Origin: CAVRQM01 sp963838805
Lineage (GTDB): Bacteria; Pseudomonadota; Alphaproteobacteria; Acetobacterales; Acetobacteraceae
Length of the DNA stretch: 64,000 nt
Direction of reading: 5' to 3'
Assembly (NCBI GenBank): GCA_963838805.1
Contig: CAWISK010000010.1
Coordinates: forward strand, 545,280 to 609,279
Below are positions 1-9,899 of this stretch, piece after piece. A program made the position numbers and the translations under genes. The stretch's first letter is position 1; every line of letters begins with the position of its first letter. The notes below the pieces were generated by a model. The model had not been told where the DNA came from and searched no databases. It saw nothing but the letters and a program-made list of their open reading frames with translations.

Positions 1-784
<784 letters not shown>

Positions 785-788
<4 letters not shown>

Positions 789-1756
789 GCCGTGCCGAGC
801 AGCCCCTGCGGGCGGAAGCGGATCAGCAGCAGCAGCGCAAGCCCGTAGATCAGCTCGCGATAATCGGCGAGCGCGCGGAACAGTTCCGGCAGCGCCACCA
901 GCAGCACCGAGCCGAGCAGCGCACCCGCCACGTTGCCCAGGCCGCCAAGGATCACGATGGTCAGGCCGAGGATCGACACCGTGGAATCGAAGGTTTCGTG
1001 GTTGATGTACGAAAACAGATGCGCGCTGATCGCCCCGGACAGGCCGGCGCCGAAGCCGCCGAACGCGAAGGCCATCGCCTTGTAGCGCGAGGGCGCCAGC
1101 CCGTACGATCGCGCGGCGATCTCGTCGTCGCGCACGGCGCGCCAGGAACGGCCGAGATGCGAGCCGAGCAGGCGCAGTTGCAGCAAGGCCAGCACGGCGA
1201 CGACGCCGAGGCAGAGCCAATAGACGGACCGGGCGGAGTCGAACTCGAAGCCGAACAGCGACAGCGGCGGGATGCCGGACAGCCCCATGCTGCCGCCGGT
1301 GAGGCCGGTCCAGTTCAGGATGACCAGGCTCACGATCTCGCCGATCGCGAGCGTGGTGATCGACACATAATGGCCCTGCATCCGGAACGCCGGATAGACC
1401 AGCACCGTGCCGATCCCCGCCGCCACCACGCCGCCCAGCAGCACGGTCAATCCCACCGGCCAGCCCAGATCGGTGGCCAGCAGCGCCGACCCGTAGGCTC
1501 CGATCGCCAGCAGCGCCGCATGACCCAGCGAGATCTGCCCCGCCGTGCCGGCCACGAGCGTCAGGCTGAGCGCCAGCATCCCATACAGCAGCGCGTTGGT
1601 GCCGATCTGCACGACATAGGGCTGGTGCGACAGCGGCAGCAGCATCGCGGCGACAGCAACCGCCGCAATCAGCCAGGGTGGCAGGCGCACCACCCGGCTG
1701 CGCGCGACGAAGGTGCCGGTCAGCGGTTCCGGCTCGCGCTCGCGCCCCGCGAACAA
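785..1756 (-). CDS. livM: Branched-chain amino acid ABC transporter permease LivM
   Basis: Integral membrane permease of the LIV-type importer, about 300-323 residues, with many hydrophobic segments and the LivM signature region around GQISLGHAALLAIGAY. The frame opens after a TGA near 1785. The first possible start is TTG at 1756. A GTG pair near 1690, just before the first membrane segment (RLPPWLIAAVAVA), is equally plausible. No ATG is available at the N-terminus. The first residues lie over the apparent 3' end of livH, which has no stop here, so the true livH/livM junction is uncertain. Confidence 0.88.
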
Positions 1757-2615
1757 GCCCGCCCGGGCGCAGCACGAGAATGAGGATCAGGATCGCGAAG
1801 GCGAACAGGTTGCGGTAGCTGGCACCGAACAGGGCGATGCCGTAGCTCTCCGTCAGGCCCAGCACCAGGCCGCCGGCAATGGCGCCCGGCAGGCTGCCCA
1901 GCCCGCCCACCATCGCCGCGACCACGCCCTTCAGCGTCGCCTGAAAACTCATGCTGGGGTCGATATTGTTGTAGTACATGCCGATCAGCAGCCCGCCGAT
2001 CCCGCCGAGCGCCGAGGCAAGGGCGAACACCAGCATGTTCACGCGGTCGGTATAGACGCCCATTTGCCGCGCGGCGTCGCTATCCTGCGCGGTCGCGCGC
2101 ACCGCCCAGCCGAGCTTGCTGTAGCGCAGGAACAGATAGAGCGCGCCGGCGCTGACGAGGCCCACGCCCGCAATCAGCAGGTCGAGCGCGCCGATGCTGC
2201 CGCCGCCCACCGGAATGCGCCAGTCCGGCAGGCCGCTCGGCAACGCGCGCGGGTCCGGCGAGAAGACGAGCTGGATGGTCTGGTCCAGCACCAGGCCGAT
2301 GCCGATGGTGGCCAGCAGCGGTGCTATGCGCGATCGGCCCTGCAACGGCCGCGTGCCCAGCCGCTCTATGGCGATGCCCAGCAGCGCGCAGACGGCAATC
2401 ACCACGAGCGCGGTCAATGGCAACGGCAGGCGCAGCCGCACCGCGCAGACCCAGCCGACATAGGCGCCGACCGAGAACACCGAGCCATGCGCGAAATTGA
2501 TGAGGTTGGCGACGCCGAAGATCAGCGCCAGCCCCACCGCCAGCAGGGCGTAGATGTTGCCGACGACCAGGCCGTTGACGGTGTAGTCGATCCAGGCACT
2601 CAGACTCGAAGACAA
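1757..2615 (-). CDS. livH: Branched-chain amino acid ABC transporter permease LivH (stop codon not found)
   Basis: Second membrane permease of the LIV-type importer. Translation from a TTG at 2615 gives a typical LivH: NGLVVGNIYALLAVGLALIFGV, NFAHGSVFSVGAY, then MVGGLGSLPGAIAGG and a hydrophobic end ILILVLRPGG. The TTG follows a GGGACAGG-type ribosome site, 17 nt behind the binding-protein gene. The frame has no stop where LivH should end (around 1740-1757). It stays open through livM in another frame and runs into livG, so a one-base indel near 1750 is suspected. The end coordinate is the point where livM takes over, not a stop codon. Confidence 0.8.
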
Positions 2616-2631
2616 GGCAGCCTGTCCCTTT

Positions 2632-3819
2632 TCAGCCGGTTCTGGCGGGCTTGCCGTCCCACAATGCGAACTTGCCGTCCCGCACCATGATGTCCGTGAC
2701 CTTGGCGCCGGCGACGCGGCGGGTTTTCGGATCGAAGACGATGCGACCGAAGATCACGCTGGGAACGTCATGCACTTTCGCCAGCCCATCATGGAACGAC
2801 TTCCGGTCGGTGCCGAACTGCCGCAGCACGGCGGCGGTCAGGATCAGCGCGTCATAGGCGAACGCCGCGAACGCATCGGGCTCCTCGTGGTAGCGCGCCC
2901 GATAGGCCTTGACGAATGCCTGCACCTCCGGGCGCGGGTCGTCGGGGAAGAACTCGGACTCCGTATAGACGCCCTCGACCGCTTTGCCGCCCAGCTCCAG
3001 GAATTTCGGCGAGTAGACCGAGCCTACGGCTGCGATCGGCAGCGTGATCCCGGCCTCGCGCGCCTGACGCACGATCAGCGCGCCATCGCTGTAATACGAC
3101 TCCAGCACCAGGCTGTCCGGCTTCGCCTGCATCACGCGCGTGAGCGTCGAGCGGAAATCGCGCTCGTCCGGCAGATAGCCCTCGGTCGCCACCACCTCGG
3201 CGCCGCGTTGCTTGGCGGCGGCGACGAACAGATCCTTCGAGGCGTGGCCCCAATCGGTGTTGAGGTGCAGCACCGCCGGCCGCTTGAACCCCAGCTTGGT
3301 GATGGCGAAATCGGCCAGTTGCGGCTGCTCCTCCGTCTGGCTCAGTCCGGGGCTCCACATATAGTCGCCGCCCAGGGTGAATTTCGGGTGCGAGTTGGTG
3401 AAGCCCATCTGCACCAGCTTGCCGCGCTGATAGACCGGCGAGGCGGCCATCGAGGTGGTGCTGGAGAAATCGCCCAGCTCCGCGAGGATCGTCGGGTCGG
3501 CCACGAATTTCTGCGCGATCGCGACTGCCTGGCGCGGATCGTTCTGGCTGTCCTCGAAATCATAGACCAGCTTGCGGCCATTGATGCCGCCTTCCGGCCC
3601 GTTGATCACATCGAGCGCCAGATCGAAGCCGCGCTTCCATTGCGCCCCGTACTGCGCGGCGGGGCCGGTGAGCGGCCCGCTCACGCCGACCCGCACCGGC
3701 GCCGCGTCGGCGGCCCTCGAGACCCCGCGCGCGAGGATCGCGGCCGCGACACCGCCCATCAGGGCGGCCCGGCGTGGGAGGGCCGGGGTGCGAACGGTCC
3801 CGCGGGGAAGCTCTGTCAT
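2632..3819 (-). CDS. Branched-chain amino acid ABC transporter substrate-binding protein (Peripla_BP_6)
   Basis: Periplasmic receptor of the LIV-type importer, 395 residues from the ATG at 3819. That ATG is preceded by GGAGGG at a good distance, so it is preferred over an upstream in-frame start at 3858. The N-terminus has an Arg-Arg pair ahead of a hydrophobic run (PRRAALMGGVAAAILA), so export may use Tat or Sec. The mature part begins VRVGVSGPLTGPAAQYG, typical of Leu/Ile/Val-binding folds, with an INGRKL region and a C-terminal DPKTRRV segment. It is the first gene of the livH-livM-livG operon. The ligand may be an amino acid, amide or aromatic compound; the sequence does not decide. Confidence 0.9.
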   Translation of the reverse strand: MTELPRGTVRTPALPRRAALMGGVAAAILARGVSRAADAAPVRVGVSGPLTGPAAQYGAQWKRGFDLALDVINGPEGGINGRKLVYDFEDSQNDPRQAVAIAQKFVADPTILAELGDFSSTTSMAASPVYQRGKLVQMGFTNSHPKFTLGGDYMWSPGLSQTEEQPQLADFAITKLGFKRPAVLHLNTDWGHASKDLFVAAAKQRGAEVVATEGYLPDERDFRSTLTRVMQAKPDSLVLESYYSDGALIVRQAREAGITLPIAAVGSVYSPKFLELGGKAVEGVYTESEFFPDDPRPEVQAFVKAYRARYHEEPDAFAAFAYDALILTAAVLRQFGTDRKSFHDGLAKVHDVPSVIFGRIVFDPKTRRVAGAKVTDIMVRDGKFALWDGKPARTG

Positions 3820-3858
3820 GGTGGAACCCTCCAAACGCTGCGGCAGACTGTGGTTCAC

Positions 3859-3887
3859 ATTGTATTGCTACAGGATCGCGTGCAATA
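3859..3887 (-). promoter_or_regulatory. Possible promoter/operator of the liv operon
   Basis: In the 250-bp gap before the binding-protein gene, the minus strand reads TTGCAC, 15 bases, then TACAAT. This could be a -35/-10 pair with a short spacer. The same bases contain a dyad, TATTGC (3863-3868) and GCAATA (3882-3887), so an operator is also possible. No regulator is identified. Confidence 0.3.
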
Positions 3888-4070
3888 GGAATCTTCACGG
3901 ACTTGCAGGAGAGGTCTTGTCAGCCTCGCGGCACGGCGAACGCCGGCTGAGCCAGCCTCCGCCTCAGAGAAACACTTTCGGGCCGGGATCACCAAGCCTT
4001 GATATAGGCTAACCGGATGCCGATCAGGTGGCGCGGGCCTGGCCCCCGGCGCCCCGGACCCCACCAGGCG

Positions 4071-4880
4071 TCAGCCCGGATACAATGTCTCGCCGCCATC
4101 AATGCGCAGAACCTGCCCACTGATGAACCGGCTCTGGTTGCCGGCCAGAAACGCCACCGCGTCGGCGATCTCCGCGGGCTCCGCGTAGCGATCGAGCGAT
4201 CTGCGGGTCGAGTCCATCTTCACCGGATCGACGGTCCTGGTCGCCTGAAAGCGGGCTGTTTTGGTTGGGCCTGGACTGACCGCATTGACGCGCACGCCAT
4301 CGCCTTTCACCTCGCTGGCAAGGCACCGCGTATAGTGAACCACAGCGGCCTTAAGCGTCGCGTAGATCGCCCCATTCGAGTAGCCCATATGCGCCGCCGA
4401 CGAGGCGATGTTCACGACGGCGCCCTTTCCCGCTCTGACCATCGGCGGCACGAAGGTCTGGCAAACCAGCATCGTGCCGATCAGATTGTTGTTCGTCAGC
4501 GCCTGAATGTCCTCGAGCGGGATGCCGAGTACATTGTTCGGATCGGGCTTGCCGCCCGAAGCGCCGATGTCGCCGCCGGCGCAATTCACCAATATCCCGA
4601 CCTCGCCCAGCTTGGCCTCGATGTCGGCCTTCATCTTCATGACGGCTGTCCTGTCGCCGATATTGCCGGTAACGGCTGCGGTACGGCCTCCCAGTTTCTC
4701 CAGCTGCTTGCTCACTTCACCGAGGTTCGCCGCCTCGCCGTATTTCGCCGTCGCGTCCCAGCTCAAGTCATGGATCGCGACATCAGCGCCCATTTCGGCA
4801 AGTCTCAGGGCTATGGCATGACCGAGCCCCCGCCCCGAGCCCGTGACGAAGGCGATCTTCCCGCTCAGTTCCCCGGTCAT
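4071..4880 (-). CDS. SDR family NAD(P)-dependent oxidoreductase
   Basis: Classical short-chain dehydrogenase of 269 residues. It has the Rossmann motif TGSGRGLG (residues 13-20), NCAG (99-102), a serine near 161 and YATLK giving Tyr173-xxx-Lys177. The C-terminus ISGQVLRIDGGETLYP is typical of FabG-like sugar and polyol dehydrogenases. The ATG at 4880 overlaps the stop of the preceding isomerase gene by four bases. It is the last gene of the sugar transporter operon, so it probably oxidises or reduces an intermediate of the imported sugar. The exact substrate is not recognisable. Confidence 0.9.
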   Translation of the reverse strand: MTGELSGKIAFVTGSGRGLGHAIALRLAEMGADVAIHDLSWDATAKYGEAANLGEVSKQLEKLGGRTAAVTGNIGDRTAVMKMKADIEAKLGEVGILVNCAGGDIGASGGKPDPNNVLGIPLEDIQALTNNNLIGTMLVCQTFVPPMVRAGKGAVVNIASSAAHMGYSNGAIYATLKAAVVHYTRCLASEVKGDGVRVNAVSPGPTKTARFQATRTVDPVKMDSTRRSLDRYAEPAEIADAVAFLAGNQSRFISGQVLRIDGGETLYPG

Positions 4881-5878
4881 GTGCTTGTCCTCGGCTCCAT
4901 AATCCCAAGCGCCCTCATGTTCGCGGCACTGCGTCGAATCATGTCCAGCTCATACTGGACAAGCTCGCCGTCAGCCTCTCGTTCCCAGGGCGTACGATAA
5001 TCGGCATCGTCGGGCAGGCGGTTGCGGCGTGCAGCGTGCAGACAGGCCGCCAGCGCGGTGGCAGGTGCGTGATCGTAGCCGCTCCACCACTCCGTCGTGA
5101 ACAGCCGCACATGGCGCGCTTCCAGCGCGCCGGGCTCCAGCACCGCCGGCAAGCTCTCGTGGTGTTCCGCTAGTATCTCGACCAGCTTGCCGAACGGCAC
5201 GGCGCCGTCGCCGATGGCGCAGCGCACCAGGCGATATCCTTCGTCGGTCCACTGCGCCCTGTAATCCTTCAGATGGACATGGCGCACATAGGGTGCCACG
5301 ACACGCGTGAAGTCGAGAGGGGCTTCGGCGACCGGAAAGCTGTTGCCCGTATCGTAAACGATGCGCACGGAGGGGCCGAATTCCTCGCACAGTGCCACAA
5401 GCTCGGCGCTGGTGAAATCCTGATGGTTTTCGATAACGATCGTGAGGTCGTTTTTGGCAGCCCTCGGGGCGTACTCGCCGAGCCTCGTCCGAACGCCTGC
5501 AACGAGCGCAGGCCATCGCGGACCAGCCGCCGCACGATCGCCGCACAGAATCGGGGTCAGTGCGAGGCGGATCAGTCTTGCGCCGAGGCCGGTCGCGGCG
5601 CGGAGGCAGATATCAAAATCCCCGTGCTGCAGCCCGGAGCTTACCACCGGCGCCATGCCAAGCCCGTCGAGCCTGTCGCGCAAGGTCTGAAGCCCGGCAG
5701 CGCCGAGCGGGGCGAGCCAGGTCTCCGCGATCTCCAGCGTCCTCGCGCCGAGTTCTTGCGCGAGTTCGATGAAGCCCTCGAGACCGCGAGCATCCGGGTT
5801 CGCGCGCGGCGTGCCGCGGCCTTGCAGGCCAAGATGATAGGTCAGTCCGTAAGGGTTCAGCCCGACTTGCAACATCAT
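4877..5878 (-). CDS. Sugar phosphate isomerase/epimerase (AP-endonuclease-2-like TIM barrel)
   Basis: About 333 residues starting at ATGATG (5878), which overlaps the stop of the upstream SDR gene. It has the xylose-isomerase-like TIM-barrel marks: IVIENHQ (metal-binding Glu), IVYDTGN (Asp), VRHVHLKDY (His) and VLEPGA (Glu). Members of this family isomerise or epimerise sugars, sugar acids or inositols. It lies between two dehydrogenase genes with overlapping ends on both sides, so it is likely a catabolic step in the same pathway. Because the ATPase gene upstream is frameshifted, a spurious 961-codon frame joins that ATPase to this protein. They are separate genes. Confidence 0.88.
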   Translation of the reverse strand: MMLQVGLNPYGLTYHLGLQGRGTPRANPDARGLEGFIELAQELGARTLEIAETWLAPLGAAGLQTLRDRLDGLGMAPVVSSGLQHGDFDICLRAATGLGARLIRLALTPILCGDRAAAGPRWPALVAGVRTRLGEYAPRAAKNDLTIVIENHQDFTSAELVALCEEFGPSVRIVYDTGNSFPVAEAPLDFTRVVAPYVRHVHLKDYRAQWTDEGYRLVRCAIGDGAVPFGKLVEILAEHHESLPAVLEPGALEARHVRLFTTEWWSGYDHAPATALAACLHAARRNRLPDDADYRTPWEREADGELVQYELDMIRRSAANMRALGIMEPRTST

Positions 5879-6636
5879 CGAAGCCCCGCATCCACAGTCA
5901 GGCATTGCTTGGTCATCATGCGGCTGTCGTCCGCGGCCAGAAACAACACCGCCCGCGCGATATCGTCCGCGAGCAGCCGGGCGTTCAGACATTGCCGTTG
6001 CAGGATGGACGTCACATCCTCCTCGGAAAGCCACAGGCGCAATTGCCGCGGAGTGATGACCGCTCCGGGCGCGATGGCGTTGACCCGGATGTTGTCTGGT
6101 CCGAACTCGCGCGCCAGGCTGCGGGTCAGACCGATCACGGCGGCCTTGGCACTCGTATAGGCGACCATTCGCACGCCGCCCGCCATCCAGGCTATCGAGC
6201 TGAAATTGATGATCGAGCCATGCCCCAGCATGCGCATCTGCGCCCGCACCGCCTGGGCAGCGAAAAACTGATGACGAAGGTTCACGGCCATCGCCCGATC
6301 CCAGTATTCGGGCGTGACCTCGTCCACTTCGTGCCGTTCGTCGCTGGCGGCGTTGTTGACCAGCACCGCTATCGGGCCAAGCGTGGCGTGCGCCTGCACG
6401 ACCGCGGCTTGCAAGCTCTTCACGTCGGACAGGTCGCAGGGGATAAACAGCGGCGGCTCGCGGCAGTCGCCCAACTCGGCAACGAGCGCCTCCGAGGCTT
6501 CCACGTCGATATCCACGAAGGCGACACGAGCCGAATGTCGCGCGAAGGCGGCAACCATCGACGCGCCGATTCCGGTTCCGCCGCCCGTAATGAATACGAC
6601 ACGGCCGGAAAGGCTCGGATAGCTGGCGAACACCAC
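5875..6636 (-). CDS. SDR sugar 1-dehydrogenase, D-xylose/galactose dehydrogenase-like
   Basis: 253 residues with TGGGTGIG (17-24), NNAASDERH (94-102), a Ser pair at 146-147 and Tyr160-xxx-Lys164. The stretch NNAASDERHEVDEVTPEYW followed by AVNLRHQFFAAQAV closely resembles Caulobacter-type D-xylose 1-dehydrogenase and related galactose or arabinose dehydrogenases. These make the sugar lactone in non-phosphorylative pathways. Translation starts at a GTG (6636) with GAGGCAG upstream. It sits directly behind the sugar ATPase gene. Assignment to the aldose-dehydrogenase group is by motif recall, and the precise sugar is unknown. Confidence 0.85.
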   Translation of the reverse strand: MVFASYPSLSGRVVFITGGGTGIGASMVAAFARHSARVAFVDIDVEASEALVAELGDCREPPLFIPCDLSDVKSLQAAVVQAHATLGPIAVLVNNAASDERHEVDEVTPEYWDRAMAVNLRHQFFAAQAVRAQMRMLGHGSIINFSSIAWMAGGVRMVAYTSAKAAVIGLTRSLAREFGPDNIRVNAIAPGAVITPRQLRLWLSEEDVTSILQRQCLNARLLADDIARAVLFLAADDSRMMTKQCLTVDAGLR

Positions 6637-6648
6637 GCGACTGCCTCG

Positions 6649-7762
6649 TCAGATCAGGTGCTGCGTGTCGGGATCGAACAGGCACGCCTTGGACATGTCC
6701 ACCGCAAGCGAAACGCGGTCGTCCACCGCGGGCGCCGCGTCCGATTCGAACCGGGCGGTCACTTCGCTCCCGGCCGACGCGGACAACCACCATCGTCTCC
6801 GGTCCGGTTGGCTCCACGACCTCGACCAGGCCGTCGAGCACCCCGACCTCCCCACCAGGCTCCAGCCGAGCGCGCCTGGCGTCGATCAACGTCTCCGGCC
6901 GAATGCCAAGCACGACGCGCCGCCCGACCTGGCGCATCGCGTCGGGGTAGGCGAGCGGCAATGGCAGGCGGACCAAAAGATCGCCATCGGCCAGAGCGAT
7001 TGCGGGCCTGCCGTCGATCTCGACGACTTCCCCCGGAAGAAAGTTCATGGCGGGCGCGCCCATGAAGCTCGCGACGAACATGTTGGCCGGTCGTTCATAG
7101 ACGATGCGGGGCCGATCGTATTGCTGCACGCGGCCGTGATGCATGACCGCAATGCGTGAGGCAAGCGTCATCGCCTCCACCTGGTCGTGGGTCACGAAGA
7201 CGGTCGTGTTGCGAAGATTGTGGTGCAGCTTCTTCATCTCCGTGCGCATTTCGATTCGCAACTTGGCATCGAGGTTGGATAGCGGCTCGTCGAACAGAAA
7301 CAAGGCCGGCTCCCTGACCAGCGCGCGCCCCATTGCCACGCGTTGCCGCTGACCTCCGGACAGTTGCGCCGGCTTGCGTTCCAACAGCGCCTCGATCTGC
7401 AGCAGCCCGGCCACGCGCGAGACCGCCGCAACCTGCTGCTTCTTGGGTACACGACGCGATTCCATGCCGAAGGTGATATTCCTGCGCACTGTCATGGTCG
7501 GGTACAGCGCGTAGGACTGGAACACCATGGCGATGTCGCGGTCCATCGGCGCCACGTCGTTGACCACCCGGCCGCCGATGCTGATCTCGCCGGAACTGAC
7601 CGTCTCCAGCCCTGCGATCATCGCGAGAAGGGTGGACTTGCCGCAGCCGGACGGTCCGACGAGGACGACAAACTCGCCGGGATCGACATCCAGATCGATG
7701 TCTTTCAGCACCTCCAGCGGACCGAATCGCTTGCTGACCTTGCGGATGCTGAGCGATGCCAT
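6649..7762 (-). CDS. Sugar ABC transporter ATP-binding protein, MalK/UgpC type (one frame break)
   Basis: ATPase of a CUT1 carbohydrate importer. Walker A GPSGCGKST is at residues 36-44, the signature LSGGQRQRVA near 134 and Walker B is LFLFDEPLSNLDAKL. A C-terminal regulatory OB-type domain contains LGIRPETL. The reading frame breaks around 6760-6772. One frame gives ...MVVVRVGRE and another continues EVTARFES...CLFDPDTQHLI and stops at 6649. Joined, they make about 370 residues, the normal length. A one-base insertion in the deposited sequence is the simplest explanation. The gene abuts the downstream SDR gene and follows the second permease. Confidence 0.88.
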
Positions 7763-8683
7763 CTACTTGACTGCTCCCTGCGTAAGCCCACGGACGAAAT
7801 AGCGGCCGCCGAGCAGATAGACCAGCAAAGGCGGAAGCGCGCCGATCAGCACCGCAGCGCTCTCGACGTTGTACGCATGCACGGAGGTGCCGGCTGTCGC
7901 GAGCCCGATCAGCGCCGCGGTGATCGGCTGATGCGTGCCCGACGAAAAGGTGACGCCAAACAGGAACTCGTTCCAGATCCCGGTGAATTGCCAGATCACG
8001 GTGACGATCAGGATCGGCGGCGACAGCGGCAGCACGATGCGCCAGAAGATGCGCCAGAACCCGGCGCCGTCGATCCGCGCCGCCTTGATCAGCTCGTCGG
8101 GAATGTTGACGTAGTAGTTGCGGCAGAACAGCGTCGTGAAGCTCAGCCCCTGCACGCAATGGATCAGCACCAATCCGGCGATCGTATCGGTCAGGCCGAG
8201 CCGACCGAGCGTGATCGCCCAGGGCAGCAGCGCTATTTGCCCCGGCATGAAGACCCCGAGCATGATCAGCAGGAACAGCACCTCGGAACCGCGGAAGCGC
8301 CACTTTGAGAGGACGTAGCCGTTGACTGCCCCGAGCATGGTGGAGATCAGCGTCGCGGGGATCGTCATCTCCAAGGAATTGTAGAAGAACGGCGCAATGC
8401 CGGCGCACCCGCCGCTGATGCAATACGAGTTCCACACCACAGACCAGTCCGCCAGGGAAAAGCTGGCCGGGAAGCTCAGCAGCCCGTTCCGCCCGATATC
8501 GTGCAGATCCCGGAAGGAGTTCAGCACGACAACGGCGAGCGGTATCAGATAGTAGAGTGCGAACACCGCCAGTACCGAGGTATACGCCCAGCTGCGCGCG
8601 GCTGCGTCGCCACGTTCCGGATGCCGTCGTTGGACCGTAGGATGCGATGCTAGCCATTGGCGCGGTCCTGCCGGCGCCGCCAT
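7763..8683 (-). CDS. Carbohydrate ABC transporter permease, MalG type
   Basis: Inner-membrane permease of about 306 residues with roughly six hydrophobic segments. It carries the cytoplasmic EAA loop DELIKAARIDGAGFWRIFWRIVLPL, which docks the ATPase. The ATG at 8683 is preferred; a GTG at 8692 is in frame. Its 5' end overlaps the 3' end of the partner permease gene by about 34 bases, and its stop lies next to the ATPase start. Length and C-terminal GRYFVRGLTQGAVK are typical of the second (MalG/UgpE) permease of CUT1 systems. Confidence 0.9.
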   Translation of the reverse strand: MAAPAGPRQWLASHPTVQRRHPERGDAAARSWAYTSVLAVFALYYLIPLAVVVLNSFRDLHDIGRNGLLSFPASFSLADWSVVWNSYCISGGCAGIAPFFYNSLEMTIPATLISTMLGAVNGYVLSKWRFRGSEVLFLLIMLGVFMPGQIALLPWAITLGRLGLTDTIAGLVLIHCVQGLSFTTLFCRNYYVNIPDELIKAARIDGAGFWRIFWRIVLPLSPPILIVTVIWQFTGIWNEFLFGVTFSSGTHQPITAALIGLATAGTSVHAYNVESAAVLIGALPPLLVYLLGGRYFVRGLTQGAVK

Positions 8684-9582
8684 GCGGTCCACACGCCATA
8701 CGGCACCAGCACGACCGCCAGCGCCGCCAGCATCATGACCGCGGCCGCCGCACCCTCGCCGAGTTCACCGCGCTGGAACATCAGGTCATACACATAGATC
8801 GCCGGCATCGTGGTGGAGATACCGGGACCGCCGGACGTGAGCGCCAGCACGAGATCGAAGGTCTTGATGGCGAACTGCAGCAGAATCACGACGACGGCGA
8901 TGAAGATCGGGCGGATCGAGGGAAGAATGACGCGCAGGTAGATGCGCGGCATGCTGGCGCCGTCAATCCTCGCCGCCTTGACCAGATCAGGATCGACGGC
9001 GCGCAGACCGGCCAGGAACAGCGCCATCGCGAAGCCCGAGGCCTGCCAGATTCCGGTGATCGCCACGGTGTAGATCGCCATGTCGCGCCGAACGATCCAG
9101 TCAAAGGAAAAGCTCGTCCAGCCAAGACCGTGAACCAGATGCTGGATGCCCGAGGTCGGGTTGAAGATCCATCGCCAGACGGTGCCGGTGACCACGAACG
9201 AGATGGCGAGGGGATACAGGAAGATCGAGCGCCATAGTGCCTCCGCCCGCACCCGCTGATCGATCAGGATGGCAAGCAGCAATCCCAGAAGTGTCGCGCC
9301 GGCCACATAGAGGGGAGCAAAAATGAACAGGTTGGTGTAGGCGATGCCCCAGCGATGATTGCTCCACAGCGATACGTAGTGCTGGAACCCGGCGAAGCGA
9401 TAGTCGGGCAGCAGGCTGGACCTGGAAAGCGAGATCCACACCGTCCACAGCGAGAACGCGACGACATACAGCAGAGAGAGCGCGAGCGACGGTGCCAGCA
9501 CAAGCTGCGGCGCGAAGCGCCGCCACCGGCGCCTGGCGTTGGCGCGGGAAAAATTGGCTGCGGCGGACGGCGCGTATTGCAT
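8650..9582 (-). CDS. Carbohydrate ABC transporter permease, MalF type
   Basis: First permease of the CUT1 importer, 310 residues from the ATG at 9582. It has hydrophobic segments beginning LVLAPSLALSLLYVVAFSLWTVW and the EAA loop PDLVKAARIDGASMPRIYLRVILP. A longer upstream reading (to 9708) has no ribosome site and no family similarity, so it is not used. It overlaps the MalG-type permease gene. It is separated from the upstream binding-protein gene by 317 bases, which hold a hairpin. Confidence 0.9.
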   Translation of the reverse strand: MQYAPSAAANFSRANARRRWRRFAPQLVLAPSLALSLLYVVAFSLWTVWISLSRSSLLPDYRFAGFQHYVSLWSNHRWGIAYTNLFIFAPLYVAGATLLGLLLAILIDQRVRAEALWRSIFLYPLAISFVVTGTVWRWIFNPTSGIQHLVHGLGWTSFSFDWIVRRDMAIYTVAITGIWQASGFAMALFLAGLRAVDPDLVKAARIDGASMPRIYLRVILPSIRPIFIAVVVILLQFAIKTFDLVLALTSGGPGISTTMPAIYVYDLMFQRGELGEGAAAAVMMLAALAVVLVPYGVWTAWRRRQDRANG

Positions 9583-9899
9583 GCTTCCGACTCTCAGTGG
9601 CCCCGCAGCCCTCTTGTAGCTGCCGGCGCTGCAGCCTGTCCGCCAGGCGACCGCTGGATGCTCCGGGGGGCGCCAATCAGGCGGAGGAACGCAATATCGC
9701 CTCCGCACACCGGGCAGGCGTGAACGCTGGCCGCTTGCAGCTTCGTGCCACCGCTCGCAGCGACCGCGACATGTCGCACAAGGCTACTCCGCGCTCGTCG
9801 CACTCCCGCCAGTCCTGGGGTTACACGAGGCAGATGAAGACTCGGCGGGTTCTCCCGAAATCGCATAGTGGGCGGCGCCATAGCCTGCCATCGCGGCGC
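9583..9899 (-). other. Intercistronic region between binding protein and permeases, with hairpin
   Basis: 317 bases without a supportable gene. A stem GCGGAGG (9681-9687) / CCTCCGC (9700-9706) sits in the middle. In sugar transporter operons such a hairpin behind the binding-protein gene often stabilises the upstream mRNA or attenuates readthrough, so the receptor is made in excess. That role is inferred from position only. Confidence 0.4.

Noticed and set aside
4877..7762. A 961-codon frame joining the sugar ATPase to the sugar isomerase
   Set aside because: The middle part is the antisense-frame shadow of the SDR gene and has no family pattern. It exists only because the ATPase frame is broken near 6765; the two ends are ordinary separate genes.
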